Assembly (NCBI RefSeq): GCF_008629675.1 | Contig: NZ_VWOX01000002.1 | Coordinates: 434,001 to 498,000, forward strand | Reading direction: 5' to 3' | Source of the DNA: Roseiconus nitratireducens | GTDB lineage: Bacteria > Planctomycetota > Planctomycetia > Pirellulales > Pirellulaceae | DNA: 64,000 nt | Shown: piece after piece, positions 27,450-36,084 of the stretch | Layout of the letters: each line of letters begins with the position of its first letter | Numbering within the stretch: the first letter of the stretch is position 1 | Made by a program: the position numbers and the translations under genes | The notes under the pieces: model-generated | What the model was told of the DNA's origin: nothing | Seen by the model: the letters and a program-made list of their open reading frames with translations, nothing else | The model's database searches: none

Positions 27450-28438
27450 CTTCTCCCCCAACCACCCTCATCGGCTGCATTGAGTCCGGCGATCTGGAAC
27501 AGCAGTGCGTGTTGCTGTTGCAGTCCCTCCGCAAATTCGGGGGATCCATGTCGTCGGTTCCAGTCCGGCTGTACCGATGTCGTGGTGGCCATCCGTTGAA
27601 CCGAGGGATCGTCGACACGCTGTTGTCGCTGGGTGCGGAGGTTTTCGACCGGCCGAAAGCCAACCCCTATCCGTGGTGGCCGCACTACAACAAATCCGCC
27701 GCGATGCGGATGGCCGTCGAGGAGGTGGACACGGAGTACCTCACCTTTTTGGACAGCGACATTCTGATCTCCGGTGATTTCTCGGACGTCGTTCCCGAGG
27801 ACGCCGACTTCGCGGCTTGCCCGGAGGCGGTGATCGTCGCTACCACCGGGCCGGACCACGAGAATGAACCTTACTGGATCGCCTGTTCCGAACGGATGGG
27901 CATCGGTCTGGATCGTCTGGGGTGGGTCGACAGCGTGCCCGAAGGCGTCCGCATCCGTCGCTACTGGAATTCGGGCGTGTTCAGCTTGCGGCGTGAATCG
28001 AGAATTGCTTTCGATTGGGACCAAGCATGCCGGCAGTTGCATGAATCTCAGATTGCTTCGCCTCGCTACCGTGCATTCTTTACCGATCAAGTCGCTCTGG
28101 CTTTTGCGGTCAGCCAAACAGACCGGACGAAAACGCTTCCGATTGAATTGAATTGCCAGGTCAACACGCTCAATCGTGATTTCACTGATCCGAGCGCTAT
28201 CCCGAACGCGATCATCGTTCACTATCACAAGTCGATGCGACCGGAAGGGTTCCAACAGTTGCTCGAAGACCTGAGCGGCAATTCGCAGCCTCTGGCGTCC
28301 ATGGTGCAACAACATGGCCCCCTCCGTTCGGCGCCCCGCACCCTGCATCACCGGATCCGCGATCGATGGGTTCGAAAAACCCGTTCAATCCGGAAGAACC
28401 GCTTTTTTGAAAGATTGGCGTCGGCAAAGACGGTCTGA
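27446..28438 (+). CDS. Putative glycosyltransferase with a DxD site (GT8-like)
   Basis: This 330-residue protein has no signal peptide. It resembles nucleotide-diphosphosugar transferases of the GT-A fold: LIGCIESGDLEQQCVLLLQS at the N-terminus, a YPWWPHYNKSAAMRMA segment, and the metal-binding LTFLDSDILISGDF. A late FFTDQVALAFAV segment and IIVHYHKS carry the conserved acidic and His residues expected of GT8-like enzymes. Family placement is tentative. The ATG overlaps the previous stop by four bases (ATGA). Confidence 0.72.
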   Translation: MTSPPTTLIGCIESGDLEQQCVLLLQSLRKFGGSMSSVPVRLYRCRGGHPLNRGIVDTLLSLGAEVFDRPKANPYPWWPHYNKSAAMRMAVEEVDTEYLTFLDSDILISGDFSDVVPEDADFAACPEAVIVATTGPDHENEPYWIACSERMGIGLDRLGWVDSVPEGVRIRRYWNSGVFSLRRESRIAFDWDQACRQLHESQIASPRYRAFFTDQVALAFAVSQTDRTKTLPIELNCQVNTLNRDFTDPSAIPNAIIVHYHKSMRPEGFQQLLEDLSGNSQPLASMVQQHGPLRSAPRTLHHRIRDRWVRKTRSIRKNRFFERLASAKTV

Positions 28439-28444
28439 GCTGCG

Positions 28445-29539
28445 ATGCGTGTGAATTTTCTCTCCCCGCCGCCCAATCTGTTCGGCGGTGAACGTGTGAT
28501 CGCAATCTACACGCGCGAACTGGTTCGATTGGGACATCAAGTCGAAATCGTCTGCTGCCGTCCCGAGCAACGTTCACTACGCGGCAAGGTCAGTTCTCTG
28601 GTTCGCACCGGACATTGGCCGAAACCCAAGTCGATCGGTCCCTCACACTACGAAAACTACGGCGTTCCCTATCACGTCATCGACCACGACGGTCCAATCG
28701 TCGACCAGGACCTTTCAGACGCGGACGCCGTGGTGGCGACCTTTTGGAAAACCGCCGAGTGGGCCGCAAAGCTGTCTCCCAGCAAGGGACAAAAATACTA
28801 TTGCGTCCAACATGATGAAGGGACGATTCATGGACCGCAGGCGGATCAAACCTACGATTTGGCTCTGCAACACATCTACGTTTCCCAATGGATTGCCAAC
28901 CGAGTTCGTCAGCGTCACCCCGGTGCCAATGGCATCGTGATTCCCAACGCGATCGATGTGGATGACTTTGATCCTGGACCTCGTTCTCGTCCGCCCAAGC
29001 CGCGTGTCGGCGTGATGTATTCCGCGGACTTTGAGAAGAAGGGAACCGACGTGGCGCTTGCCGCCGTCGGCGAAGCCAGAAAACGCCTTCCGGATTTGGA
29101 GCTGGTCGCCTATGGAACCCAACCACCGTCAAGCGATGATCAACCCATCATCGATCAATACCTGATCCGTCCCGATGCAGAGCAGCTGGCACAGATGTAC
29201 GCATCTTGCTCCGCATGGCTGTTTCCAAGTCGGTTTGAAGGCTTCGGACTTCCGATCCTGGAGGCCATGGCAAGTCGCACTCCCGTGATCGGGACGCCGA
29301 CCGGTGCCGCACCTGAACTGATCGCTGGCGGTGGAGGAATCCTGGTCCCGATGAAGAATGTCGGGGCAATGTCCGATGCGATTTGCCGGGTTCATGCATT
29401 CGAGGGCGCCCAGTGGCGGCAGATGTCGGAAGCTGCCTTCGAAACGGCTCGATCCCACCGCTGGAGCGACGCTGCGCAGCGGTTCGAGGACTTTTTGCAA
29501 ACGCATCATCCAGCCTCAACCACCAGCTTGACGGCATGA
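28445..29539 (+). CDS. Glycosyltransferase family 4
   Basis: This is a 364-residue GT-B enzyme. The N-terminus MRVNFLSPPPNLFGGERVIA is the usual glycine-rich acceptor loop. A middle segment, YCVQHDEGTIHGPQAD, is unusual. The C-terminal half has GVMYSADFEKKGTDVAL (conserved Lys), SRFEGFGLPILEAMASRTPV with the paired Glu residues, and GTPTGAAPELI. This FGLPILEAMA form is common in rhamnosyl- and mannosyltransferases, but the sugar is not proven. It starts 7 bp after the previous stop. Confidence 0.88.
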   Translation: MRVNFLSPPPNLFGGERVIAIYTRELVRLGHQVEIVCCRPEQRSLRGKVSSLVRTGHWPKPKSIGPSHYENYGVPYHVIDHDGPIVDQDLSDADAVVATFWKTAEWAAKLSPSKGQKYYCVQHDEGTIHGPQADQTYDLALQHIYVSQWIANRVRQRHPGANGIVIPNAIDVDDFDPGPRSRPPKPRVGVMYSADFEKKGTDVALAAVGEARKRLPDLELVAYGTQPPSSDDQPIIDQYLIRPDAEQLAQMYASCSAWLFPSRFEGFGLPILEAMASRTPVIGTPTGAAPELIAGGGGILVPMKNVGAMSDAICRVHAFEGAQWRQMSEAAFETARSHRWSDAAQRFEDFLQTHHPASTTSLTA

Positions 29540-30555
29540 CCAGCCTCTCTGAACCGGCGACGCACGCAGATTCGATCAGCACCAGCCCAACCCGGCTGCG
29601 GATGCTGGTTGTGATGATCAATTACCGCACCGCAGAATTGACGATCGACTCGCTGCGCAGCATCGCCGATGACCCCGATCGCCCGGGCATCCGCGTCGTC
29701 GTGGTTGACAATGCGTCCGGTGATGACTCCGCCGACCGGATCGAACAGGCGATCGAACGGGAAGACTGGCAGTCGTGGTGCCAGCTGGTCCGATCTGAGA
29801 CCAACGGCGGGTTCTCGGCTGGTAACAACTTCGGAATACAGCGGGCTGACGCGGAGGCATACCTGCTTCTCAACAGCGACACCTTGGTCCGCCCCGGTGC
29901 TTTTCGGACCTTGCTTGAAACGATGGAGCAATCGCCCGAGGCTGGGCTGGTCAGCCCCAGGTTGGAATGGCCCGACGGCACACCGCAAGTGAGTTGCTTT
30001 CGATTCTTTCGGCCGTCAACCGAACTGATTCGTTCCGCGGTGACCGGACCGGTAACGCGTTTGTTCTCGGGCTCGGATGTCCCCTGGCCGACCGATGAGA
30101 ACGGTGGACACCAGCCATGCAATCCCGACTGGACCAGCTTCGCGTGTGTCCTGATTCGTCGTTCAGTGATCGAAGACGTCGGACTGATGGATGACGGATA
30201 CTTCATGTACTACGACGACGTTGACTATTGTCGCTTGGCAAAAGACAAAGGGTGGACGGTCGCTCATTGTCCCGGCGCGCACGTCGTCCACCTCCGCGGC
30301 GGGTCATCCTCGGTGAAAAGCTTGAAACAAAAGCGTCAACGGCGACCCCGCTACTACTTCGCCGCCCGCACCCGGTACTATGCCAAACACTTTGGACGGT
30401 TGGGTCTGTTGCGTGCGAATCTGTATTGGACGCTGGGTTTTTTGATTGCGAACTCGCGCCGCGTGCTGGGAGGACGTCGCTCGCCGCACTGTGTCGCAGA
30501 ATGGCGGGACATATGGACCAATTTCTTGCATCCGATGACGGGGCGACATCGATGA
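29536..30555 (+). CDS. Rhamnosyltransferase-like glycosyltransferase family 2
   Basis: This 339-residue GT-A enzyme is of the WbbL/RfbF type. Signatures are VVMINYRTAELTIDSLRS, VVVVDNASGDDSAD, NGGFSAGNNFGIQRA, and the metal site LLLNSDTLVRPGA. A late DDGYFMYYDDVDYCRLAKDK contains the acidic residues conserved in this subgroup, and HLRGGSSS follows. WbbL-type enzymes use dTDP-rhamnose, which rfbA, rfbB and the UER-like enzyme here would provide. The C-terminus is basic with one hydrophobic helix. ATGA overlap with the preceding gene. Confidence 0.87.
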   Translation: MTSLSEPATHADSISTSPTRLRMLVVMINYRTAELTIDSLRSIADDPDRPGIRVVVVDNASGDDSADRIEQAIEREDWQSWCQLVRSETNGGFSAGNNFGIQRADAEAYLLLNSDTLVRPGAFRTLLETMEQSPEAGLVSPRLEWPDGTPQVSCFRFFRPSTELIRSAVTGPVTRLFSGSDVPWPTDENGGHQPCNPDWTSFACVLIRRSVIEDVGLMDDGYFMYYDDVDYCRLAKDKGWTVAHCPGAHVVHLRGGSSSVKSLKQKRQRRPRYYFAARTRYYAKHFGRLGLLRANLYWTLGFLIANSRRVLGGRRSPHCVAEWRDIWTNFLHPMTGRHR

Positions 30556-31505
30556 ATCACCATCCCGATTTCATCATCATCGGCGGCATGAAGTGCATGA
30601 CCAGCACGCTGCATTCGCAGTTGGAATCGCGATCGGGATTCTGCATGTCGGAGCCGAAGGAGCCTTGCTATTTCAGCGATGATCCTGTCTTTCAACTCGG
30701 CCCCGAATGGTACTCCCAGTGTTGGAGTTCGCCAAATCCGGGAGACCTGCTGGGCGAGTCGTCGACGCACTACACAAAACTTCCCACCTACCCCCAGACC
30801 ATCGAACGGATCCGACAGACTTGCCCCGATGTCAAATTGATTTACGTCATGCGGCATCCCATCGACCGACTTGTCTCGCAGTACGTGCACGAGTGGACCG
30901 TGGGGCAAGTGACCGACCCGATCGATCGCGCGATCGAAACGTTTCCCGAGCTGATTCAGTACAGTCGATACGAATATCAAATCGCTCCGTTCATCGAAGC
31001 CTTCGGTCCGACTCAGGTGTTACCGATCTTTTTTGACCGGCTACGCCGGCATCCCGAATCTGAACTGCAACGGATCTTTGCATTCTTGCGAGCCCCCGGG
31101 GTGCCGATTTGGCGCCGCGATCTGCCATCGCAAAACATCGGTCACGAACGGATGCGCACCAGTCCGTGGAGAGATCGTATCGTGTATGCGCCGGGAATTA
31201 GCTGGGTTCGCAAGTCATTGATTCCCCGTCCGGTTCGCGAACGCGTCAAGGCGCTGTGGCGGCTGCGCGATCGCCCGAAACTGAGCGAAGATTCGGTTGC
31301 CAAGCTGACCGAGATTTTCAATCATGACTTGGATCTGCTTTCGCAGCGGCTGGGCATTGACCCTGCGCTGACTTGCCGGAACTTTGAACGTACCGCCGAG
31401 TTGGATCTTCCGCTCGGGTTCTGTGATGGTGACGGATTGACGGAGCCCGCAAGCGGGACTGCGGTATCCGATCGCATCTCTGACTCCACCTGGGATTCCA
31501 AATGA
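30552..31505 (+). CDS. Carbohydrate sulfotransferase, unusual phosphosulfate loop
   Basis: This 317-residue cytoplasmic enzyme moves sulfate from PAPS to a hydroxyl group. The 5'-phosphosulfate loop is IIIGGMKCMTSTL (residues 8-20); the catalytic Lys is present, but the usual S/G-T-T after it is changed to C-M-T-S. The 3'-phosphate site is intact: LIYVMRHPIDRLVSQY with Arg101 and Ser109. MSEPKEPCYFSDD resembles the heparan-sulfate and deacetylase-sulfotransferase substrate helix region. It overlaps both neighbours by ATGA, so it is made with the glycosyltransferases and probably modifies the same glycan. Confidence 0.85.
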   Translation: MNHHPDFIIIGGMKCMTSTLHSQLESRSGFCMSEPKEPCYFSDDPVFQLGPEWYSQCWSSPNPGDLLGESSTHYTKLPTYPQTIERIRQTCPDVKLIYVMRHPIDRLVSQYVHEWTVGQVTDPIDRAIETFPELIQYSRYEYQIAPFIEAFGPTQVLPIFFDRLRRHPESELQRIFAFLRAPGVPIWRRDLPSQNIGHERMRTSPWRDRIVYAPGISWVRKSLIPRPVRERVKALWRLRDRPKLSEDSVAKLTEIFNHDLDLLSQRLGIDPALTCRNFERTAELDLPLGFCDGDGLTEPASGTAVSDRISDSTWDSK

Positions 31506-32443
31506 CACCGTTCTTTGTTCTCGGCTCGGTGCGTTCAGGAACAACGCTGCTGCGTTTGATGTTGGATCATCATCCCCGCCTGCGCTGCTTCGGTGAATTC
31601 GAGTACGCGATCGATCTGCTGGACGATCCAAACACCTGGCCATCGGGTGAACGCTTCGCCGAATGGCTTTCGACGGAAAGGCGGTTCGTTGCAAGCGGGC
31701 TTTCGGTCGATCCTTCATCCGACTATCCCACCATCGCCCGCGGAATGTTCGATGCGATGATCAGTCAGAGTGACGATCAACCGCTGGTTGCCGGCGGAGC
31801 CTCGGTCCATCGACATTTTCAACGTTTGAGTCGGCTCTGGCCCGATGCCAAATTCGTTTACTTGTATCGGGACGGTCGCGATGTCGCTCGATCTTGCATG
31901 CAGATGGGATGGGCAGGCAACGTTTGGTCCGGTGCCAGCTTCTGGGAACAAGCCGAACAAGACTGGGAACGATTCCGCAGCGTCCTCCGGGACGATCAAT
32001 GGATTGAAGTCCGCAACGAGTCCCTGGTCATTGATACGCCGGGTGAACTTGCCCGGATTTGTGAGTTCCTGGGGACTCAATACGATCCGGACATGCTGAG
32101 CTACGCGGACGAGACCACTTATTCTCTGCCAGACCCCGGTTTGGTCCACCAATGGCGCAAGAAGCTGACGCGTCAGGAACTGCAGCTGCTGGAGGCCCGG
32201 ATCGGAGCCAAATTACGCGCCCGTGGCTATGAATCGAGTGAGGTGCCCCCGTTGACGACCGGGGCGCTGACGCGAACGCGGTTGCGAATTCAGAATGCAG
32301 CCGGCAAACACCGATTTCGGATCAAACGCTACGGTGTGCGATTGTGGGCAAAAGAACTGGTTGCCCGAAAACTGCATCTGACTGCGGTGGCAAAGTCCGC
32401 AAAGCGCGAAACGCAAGCAATCACAGTCAAGTACCTGAAGTAG
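31502..32443 (+). CDS. Sulfotransferase with canonical PAPS loop
   Basis: This 313-residue enzyme has a textbook 5'-phosphosulfate loop, LGSVRSGTTLLRLML (residues 7-21), and a 3'-phosphate site, FVYLYRDGRDVARSC with Arg123 and Ser131. It belongs to the Sulfotransfer_3/StaL-like group with Arg in place of Lys in the loop, unlike its upstream neighbour, so the two are not recent duplicates. The C-terminal 60 residues are strongly basic. It begins with an ATGA overlap and is followed by a glycosyltransferase. Two different sulfotransferases in one glycan operon suggest two sulfation positions. Confidence 0.88.
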   Translation: MTPFFVLGSVRSGTTLLRLMLDHHPRLRCFGEFEYAIDLLDDPNTWPSGERFAEWLSTERRFVASGLSVDPSSDYPTIARGMFDAMISQSDDQPLVAGGASVHRHFQRLSRLWPDAKFVYLYRDGRDVARSCMQMGWAGNVWSGASFWEQAEQDWERFRSVLRDDQWIEVRNESLVIDTPGELARICEFLGTQYDPDMLSYADETTYSLPDPGLVHQWRKKLTRQELQLLEARIGAKLRARGYESSEVPPLTTGALTRTRLRIQNAAGKHRFRIKRYGVRLWAKELVARKLHLTAVAKSAKRETQAITVKYLK

Positions 32444-32478
32444 TGCTCCGGACTTTGTTGGAACCTTCCGCCGAAACG

Positions 32479-33795
32479 ATGCGCGCCCCCCATGAACCGG
32501 AATTGGTTCAGGATCGAGCCGTGCAACCTGATTTGGGAAAGCTGCCGCCTCTGCAGGACGCACCGAAGCGCGTCGGCGTCTTGCTGACGGAGTTTCCTAA
32601 CCAGACATCCGTGGCAATGTGGCGTGTGGCGGTTGCGATGCGCCAGCTGGGCCGCACCGTGTCTGTGGTCTCGACCCGGCGCAATGACCAGCCGGGAAAA
32701 TTCGACCGAACCTTCGGCCAGGATATCTCCGACGCCTTCTATGCCTGGCCACCACAGATTGGTTCCGCGCTCTCTTGTTGCCTTTCGCAACCCGGAAAAG
32801 TGGTCCAATGCCTTCGCTACATAGCATCGCTGCGCGACGAGCCGATCCGCGGCCGGCTAAAGCTGGTCTTGATGATTCTGGGAAGCGCTTCCTTGTCACG
32901 TTTCTGTCGACAGCGCGACATCCAACACCTGGTGGTCCACTCGATGGCCAATGCCGCCCACCTGGTGACGATGGCAAAGTTGCTCGGCGGACCGCGTTTT
33001 AGCCTGCGATTGGGAGGCGATCTGGAGGTGTACGGCGGAGACCATCCTCAGAAAACGCAACACGCGGATTTGATCATCGCAGCGGCGGAAAACAATCGCC
33101 AGCAAGTGATTCAAGAGCTGAAGATTTCGCCCGATCGGGTCATGCAATCCTCGCTGGGTGTCGATACCCAGCGATTCACCCCACCCGCGGATCGCGCCGC
33201 GCTGCAGACGCCGGTCCGGTTGCTGACCGTCGCTCGGCTGAACAAAACCAAAGGCCACGCCTTCGCAATCGAAGCCATCGCGCTGCTCCGTGATCGCGGG
33301 ATCGAGTGCAGCTACACCCTGTACGGTGAGGGGCCCTACCGCTCTGCGATCGAAGATCAAATACGCTCGTTGGATCTCCAGCAACAAGTCAAACTGGCAG
33401 GTGTCGCAGACGAAGCGACCGTGATCGAATCGCTTCGGCAGGCGGATCTCTTCTTGTTGCCCAGTGTCGGACTGGGCGAAGCGACTCCTGTTTCGGTGCT
33501 TGAAGCAATGTCGTGTGGGCTTCCCGCCATCGTCTCCAGAATTGGTGGCACGCCCGACATCATCGATTCATGGCACGACGGTGTGATCGTGCCCCAAGCC
33601 GATTCGACCGCCATTGCCGAGTCAATCGAACGACTGGTGAGCGATCCGGCTTTGCATACACAGATGGCGGATGCAGCGCGACAACGGGCCGTGAACTCGT
33701 TTGATAGCCGGCAAGTCGCGGCGAAGCTACTGCATCGAATCGCTTCCGTTTCAGACGCCGATCGCCCTTCCCAAGATTCATCGCCAGTTCAATGA
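32479..33795 (+). CDS. Glycosyltransferase family 4
   Basis: This 438-residue GT-B enzyme has an N-terminus KRVGVLLTEFPNQTSVAMWR, a conserved HSMANAAHLVTMAK and FSLRLGGDLEVYGGDH stretch, then LLTVARLNKTKGHAFAIEAI and LGEATPVSVLEAMSCG with both Glu residues. The SLRLGGDLEVYG / MTCHG-like segment and the HxxLG pattern recur in the gene at 34828, suggesting a related acceptor. The frame is open further upstream; the ATG at 32479 is used, although a GTG at 32443 overlapping the previous stop (TAGTG) would fit the coupling pattern. It ends with an ATGA overlap. Confidence 0.86.
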   Translation: MRAPHEPELVQDRAVQPDLGKLPPLQDAPKRVGVLLTEFPNQTSVAMWRVAVAMRQLGRTVSVVSTRRNDQPGKFDRTFGQDISDAFYAWPPQIGSALSCCLSQPGKVVQCLRYIASLRDEPIRGRLKLVLMILGSASLSRFCRQRDIQHLVVHSMANAAHLVTMAKLLGGPRFSLRLGGDLEVYGGDHPQKTQHADLIIAAAENNRQQVIQELKISPDRVMQSSLGVDTQRFTPPADRAALQTPVRLLTVARLNKTKGHAFAIEAIALLRDRGIECSYTLYGEGPYRSAIEDQIRSLDLQQQVKLAGVADEATVIESLRQADLFLLPSVGLGEATPVSVLEAMSCGLPAIVSRIGGTPDIIDSWHDGVIVPQADSTAIAESIERLVSDPALHTQMADAARQRAVNSFDSRQVAAKLLHRIASVSDADRPSQDSSPVQ

Positions 33796-34838
33796 ACGTT
33801 GGCGTGATCGCAATCGCCCGCAACGAGGGCCAGCGGCTGAAGGATTCTCTCCATTCGGTCGTTGGGGCGGTGCCCAAAGAAAGCATCGTTTACGTCGATT
33901 CCGGATCGTCCGACGGCAGCGTCGAATTCGCGCGCTCACTTGGCGTTCACGTCGTTGAATTGGATCGGACGGTACCGTTTACTGCCGCACGGGCGCGAAA
34001 CGCCGGCTTCGAACGGCTTTTATCGGCGTGCCCCGGGGTTGAATATGTGCAGTTCCTGGATGGTGATTGCGTTCTGCGTCCCGACTGGATCGACCGCGCC
34101 GTCACGGCGATGGACGCGGATGACCGATTGGCGGTGGTTTGCGGTCGGCGTCGCGAATTGCATCCGGGTGAATCGATCTACAATTCTTTGATCGATCGCG
34201 AATGGGACACCCCCGTCGGGCCGGCCGATGCCTGCGGCGGCGACGCCTTGTTTCGCCGTTCGGCGGTGGAGGCGGCGGGCGGTTATGACGCAACCATCAT
34301 CGCGGGTGAAGAACCCGAACTTTGCTTTCGCCTTAGACAAGCCGGCTGGAAGGTCCAGCGGCTGGATGCCGAAATGACGCTCCATGACGCGGCGTTGACT
34401 CGATTCGGTCAGTGGTGGAAGCGTTCCAAGCGATTCGGACATGCCGCGGCCGAAGCGTTGCAGCGGTATGGAAGCCGGGCGGAATCTCTTCCCGGACGGC
34501 AGGTCCGCGGGATTGTGGTCTGGGGAGGCGTCCTGCCGGCCCTGTTATTGATCTTCATCGCTCTCGCTTGCTTGGGAGTGGTCTCGCCGTTGGTTCCCGT
34601 TGCCATCGTGGCGGTCTATCTGTTGCAGTGGGCGCGGCTGACCCGGCAATTCTCTGCGGAGGACAACATCGGGTTTGCGCTGCGAAGGGCCGCGTTGATG
34701 CTGGCATGCAAACCCGCTGAATTCCGTGGGTTGATCCAATACTGGTCCAACCGCATCCTTCGTCGCCGGCACACCTTGATTGAATACAAGCGGATCACCG
34801 ATCCCGTCCGCCCCCGGGGGGCTGCTGATGTCGAGTGA
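33792..34838 (+). CDS. Membrane-linked glycosyltransferase family 2
   Basis: This 348-residue GT-A enzyme begins at once with NVGVIAIARNEGQRLKDSL, followed by IVYVDSGSSDGSVE, the metal site VQFLDGDCVLRPDW and GGYDATIIAGEEPELCFRL. Near the C-terminus two hydrophobic helices (VLPALLLIFIALACLGV and the following LVPVAIVAVYLLQ) anchor it to the membrane. This is the plan of EpsO/ExoU-like exopolysaccharide transferases. ATGA overlap with the preceding gene and 11-bp overlap with the next. Confidence 0.87.
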   Translation: MNVGVIAIARNEGQRLKDSLHSVVGAVPKESIVYVDSGSSDGSVEFARSLGVHVVELDRTVPFTAARARNAGFERLLSACPGVEYVQFLDGDCVLRPDWIDRAVTAMDADDRLAVVCGRRRELHPGESIYNSLIDREWDTPVGPADACGGDALFRRSAVEAAGGYDATIIAGEEPELCFRLRQAGWKVQRLDAEMTLHDAALTRFGQWWKRSKRFGHAAAEALQRYGSRAESLPGRQVRGIVVWGGVLPALLLIFIALACLGVVSPLVPVAIVAVYLLQWARLTRQFSAEDNIGFALRRAALMLACKPAEFRGLIQYWSNRILRRRHTLIEYKRITDPVRPRGAADVE

Positions 34839-36084
34839 CGGTAATAACCGGTCTGGATCGATTGCGTACCTGACGAACCAGTATCCCATGACGTCCCACA
34901 GTTTCATTCGACGCGAGATCGCCGCGTTGGAAGAACGGGGAACCAGAATCGTGCGATACTCCGTCCGCTCCACAACGGGTTCCTTGCTGGACCCCCGAGA
35001 CCGAGCGGAAAGCGAGCGCACGGATTCGATCTTGGATCATCCGGGCGGAATGCTTGGCTCTGCCCTGACGACGCTGCTCGGCAAACCGCTTCGGACGTTT
35101 CGGGCATTGGCTCTCGCGATCCGTTTGGGAAAACGGTCCCGCACGGGAGTGCTGAAACATCTGATCTACCTGGCCGAAGCCTGTTGGTTCGCCAACCATG
35201 CCCGCCGGCAGGGTGTCGATCATGTCCACGTCCACTTCGGCACCAACTCGGCAACCGTCGCACTGCTTTCAAAAGTGCTGGGCGGTCCCCGGTACAGCAT
35301 GACCTGTCACGGCCCGGAAGAGTTTGACTACCCGCTCGAGATCGCGCTGCGGGAGAAGATTCATGAGGCCCGCTTTGTTGTCGGCGTCTCCAGCTTCGGT
35401 CGAAGCCAGCTGTACCGCTGGTGCGATCACGAGGAATGGCCCAAGATCGGCGTGGTCCACTGCGGGCTGGACGACCACTATTTGAACGATGACACGCGTC
35501 GCCCCTACCACGATCGGCGTTTCGTTTGCCTGGGACGATTGTGTGAACAGAAGGGCCAGATCCTGCTTGTCCAGGCTGTCGGAGCGCTTCGTCGCCGCGG
35601 CGTGGCTGTCGAGCTGGTGTTGGTGGGCGACGGCGAAATGCGTCCGCAAATCGAAAAACTGATCCGTGACGAAGGGCTTCACGATTCCGTTCAGATCACC
35701 GGGTGGCAGAATGGGGATCAGGTCAGCGAGTGGCTGCAAGATTGTCGCGCGATGGTCCTGCCCAGCTTTGCGGAGGGGCTACCAGTTGCGATCATGGAGG
35801 CGTTGGCATTGCGACGGCCCGTCATCTCGACCTACATCGCGGGGATCCCTGAGCTGGTCGATGCTTCCTGTGGTTGGCTCGTTCCGGCTGGGTCAATCGA
35901 GGCCCTCGGCGATGCCCTCCACGATTGTCTCAGTCGGCGCGAGGACGAATTGGAACGCATGGGGAACGTTGGTGCGGAGCGTGTTCGTCGGCGACATGAC
36001 GTCCGAAAGGAAGCGAGAACACTGTCGTCCCTGCTTGGTCTGAGTGCGGAATCCGACCGACCTGCTCTCGAGCCGGCCAAATGA
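34828..36084 (+). CDS. Glycosyltransferase family 4 (colanic-acid type)
   Basis: This 418-residue GT-B enzyme begins SIAYLTNQYPMTSHSFIRRE, a start typical of WcaL/AmsK-like exopolysaccharide transferases. HVHVHFGTNSATVALLSKVL and SMTCHGPEEFDYP are characteristic of that group, followed by VCLGRLCEQKGQILLVQA and FAEGLPVAIMEALALRRPVI with the Glu pair. The ATG at 34828 lies inside the preceding gene; a start 48 bp upstream is possible but adds unrelated residues. ATGA overlap with the next gene. Confidence 0.88.
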   Translation: MSSDGNNRSGSIAYLTNQYPMTSHSFIRREIAALEERGTRIVRYSVRSTTGSLLDPRDRAESERTDSILDHPGGMLGSALTTLLGKPLRTFRALALAIRLGKRSRTGVLKHLIYLAEACWFANHARRQGVDHVHVHFGTNSATVALLSKVLGGPRYSMTCHGPEEFDYPLEIALREKIHEARFVVGVSSFGRSQLYRWCDHEEWPKIGVVHCGLDDHYLNDDTRRPYHDRRFVCLGRLCEQKGQILLVQAVGALRRRGVAVELVLVGDGEMRPQIEKLIRDEGLHDSVQITGWQNGDQVSEWLQDCRAMVLPSFAEGLPVAIMEALALRRPVISTYIAGIPELVDASCGWLVPAGSIEALGDALHDCLSRREDELERMGNVGAERVRRRHDVRKEARTLSSLLGLSAESDRPALEPAK

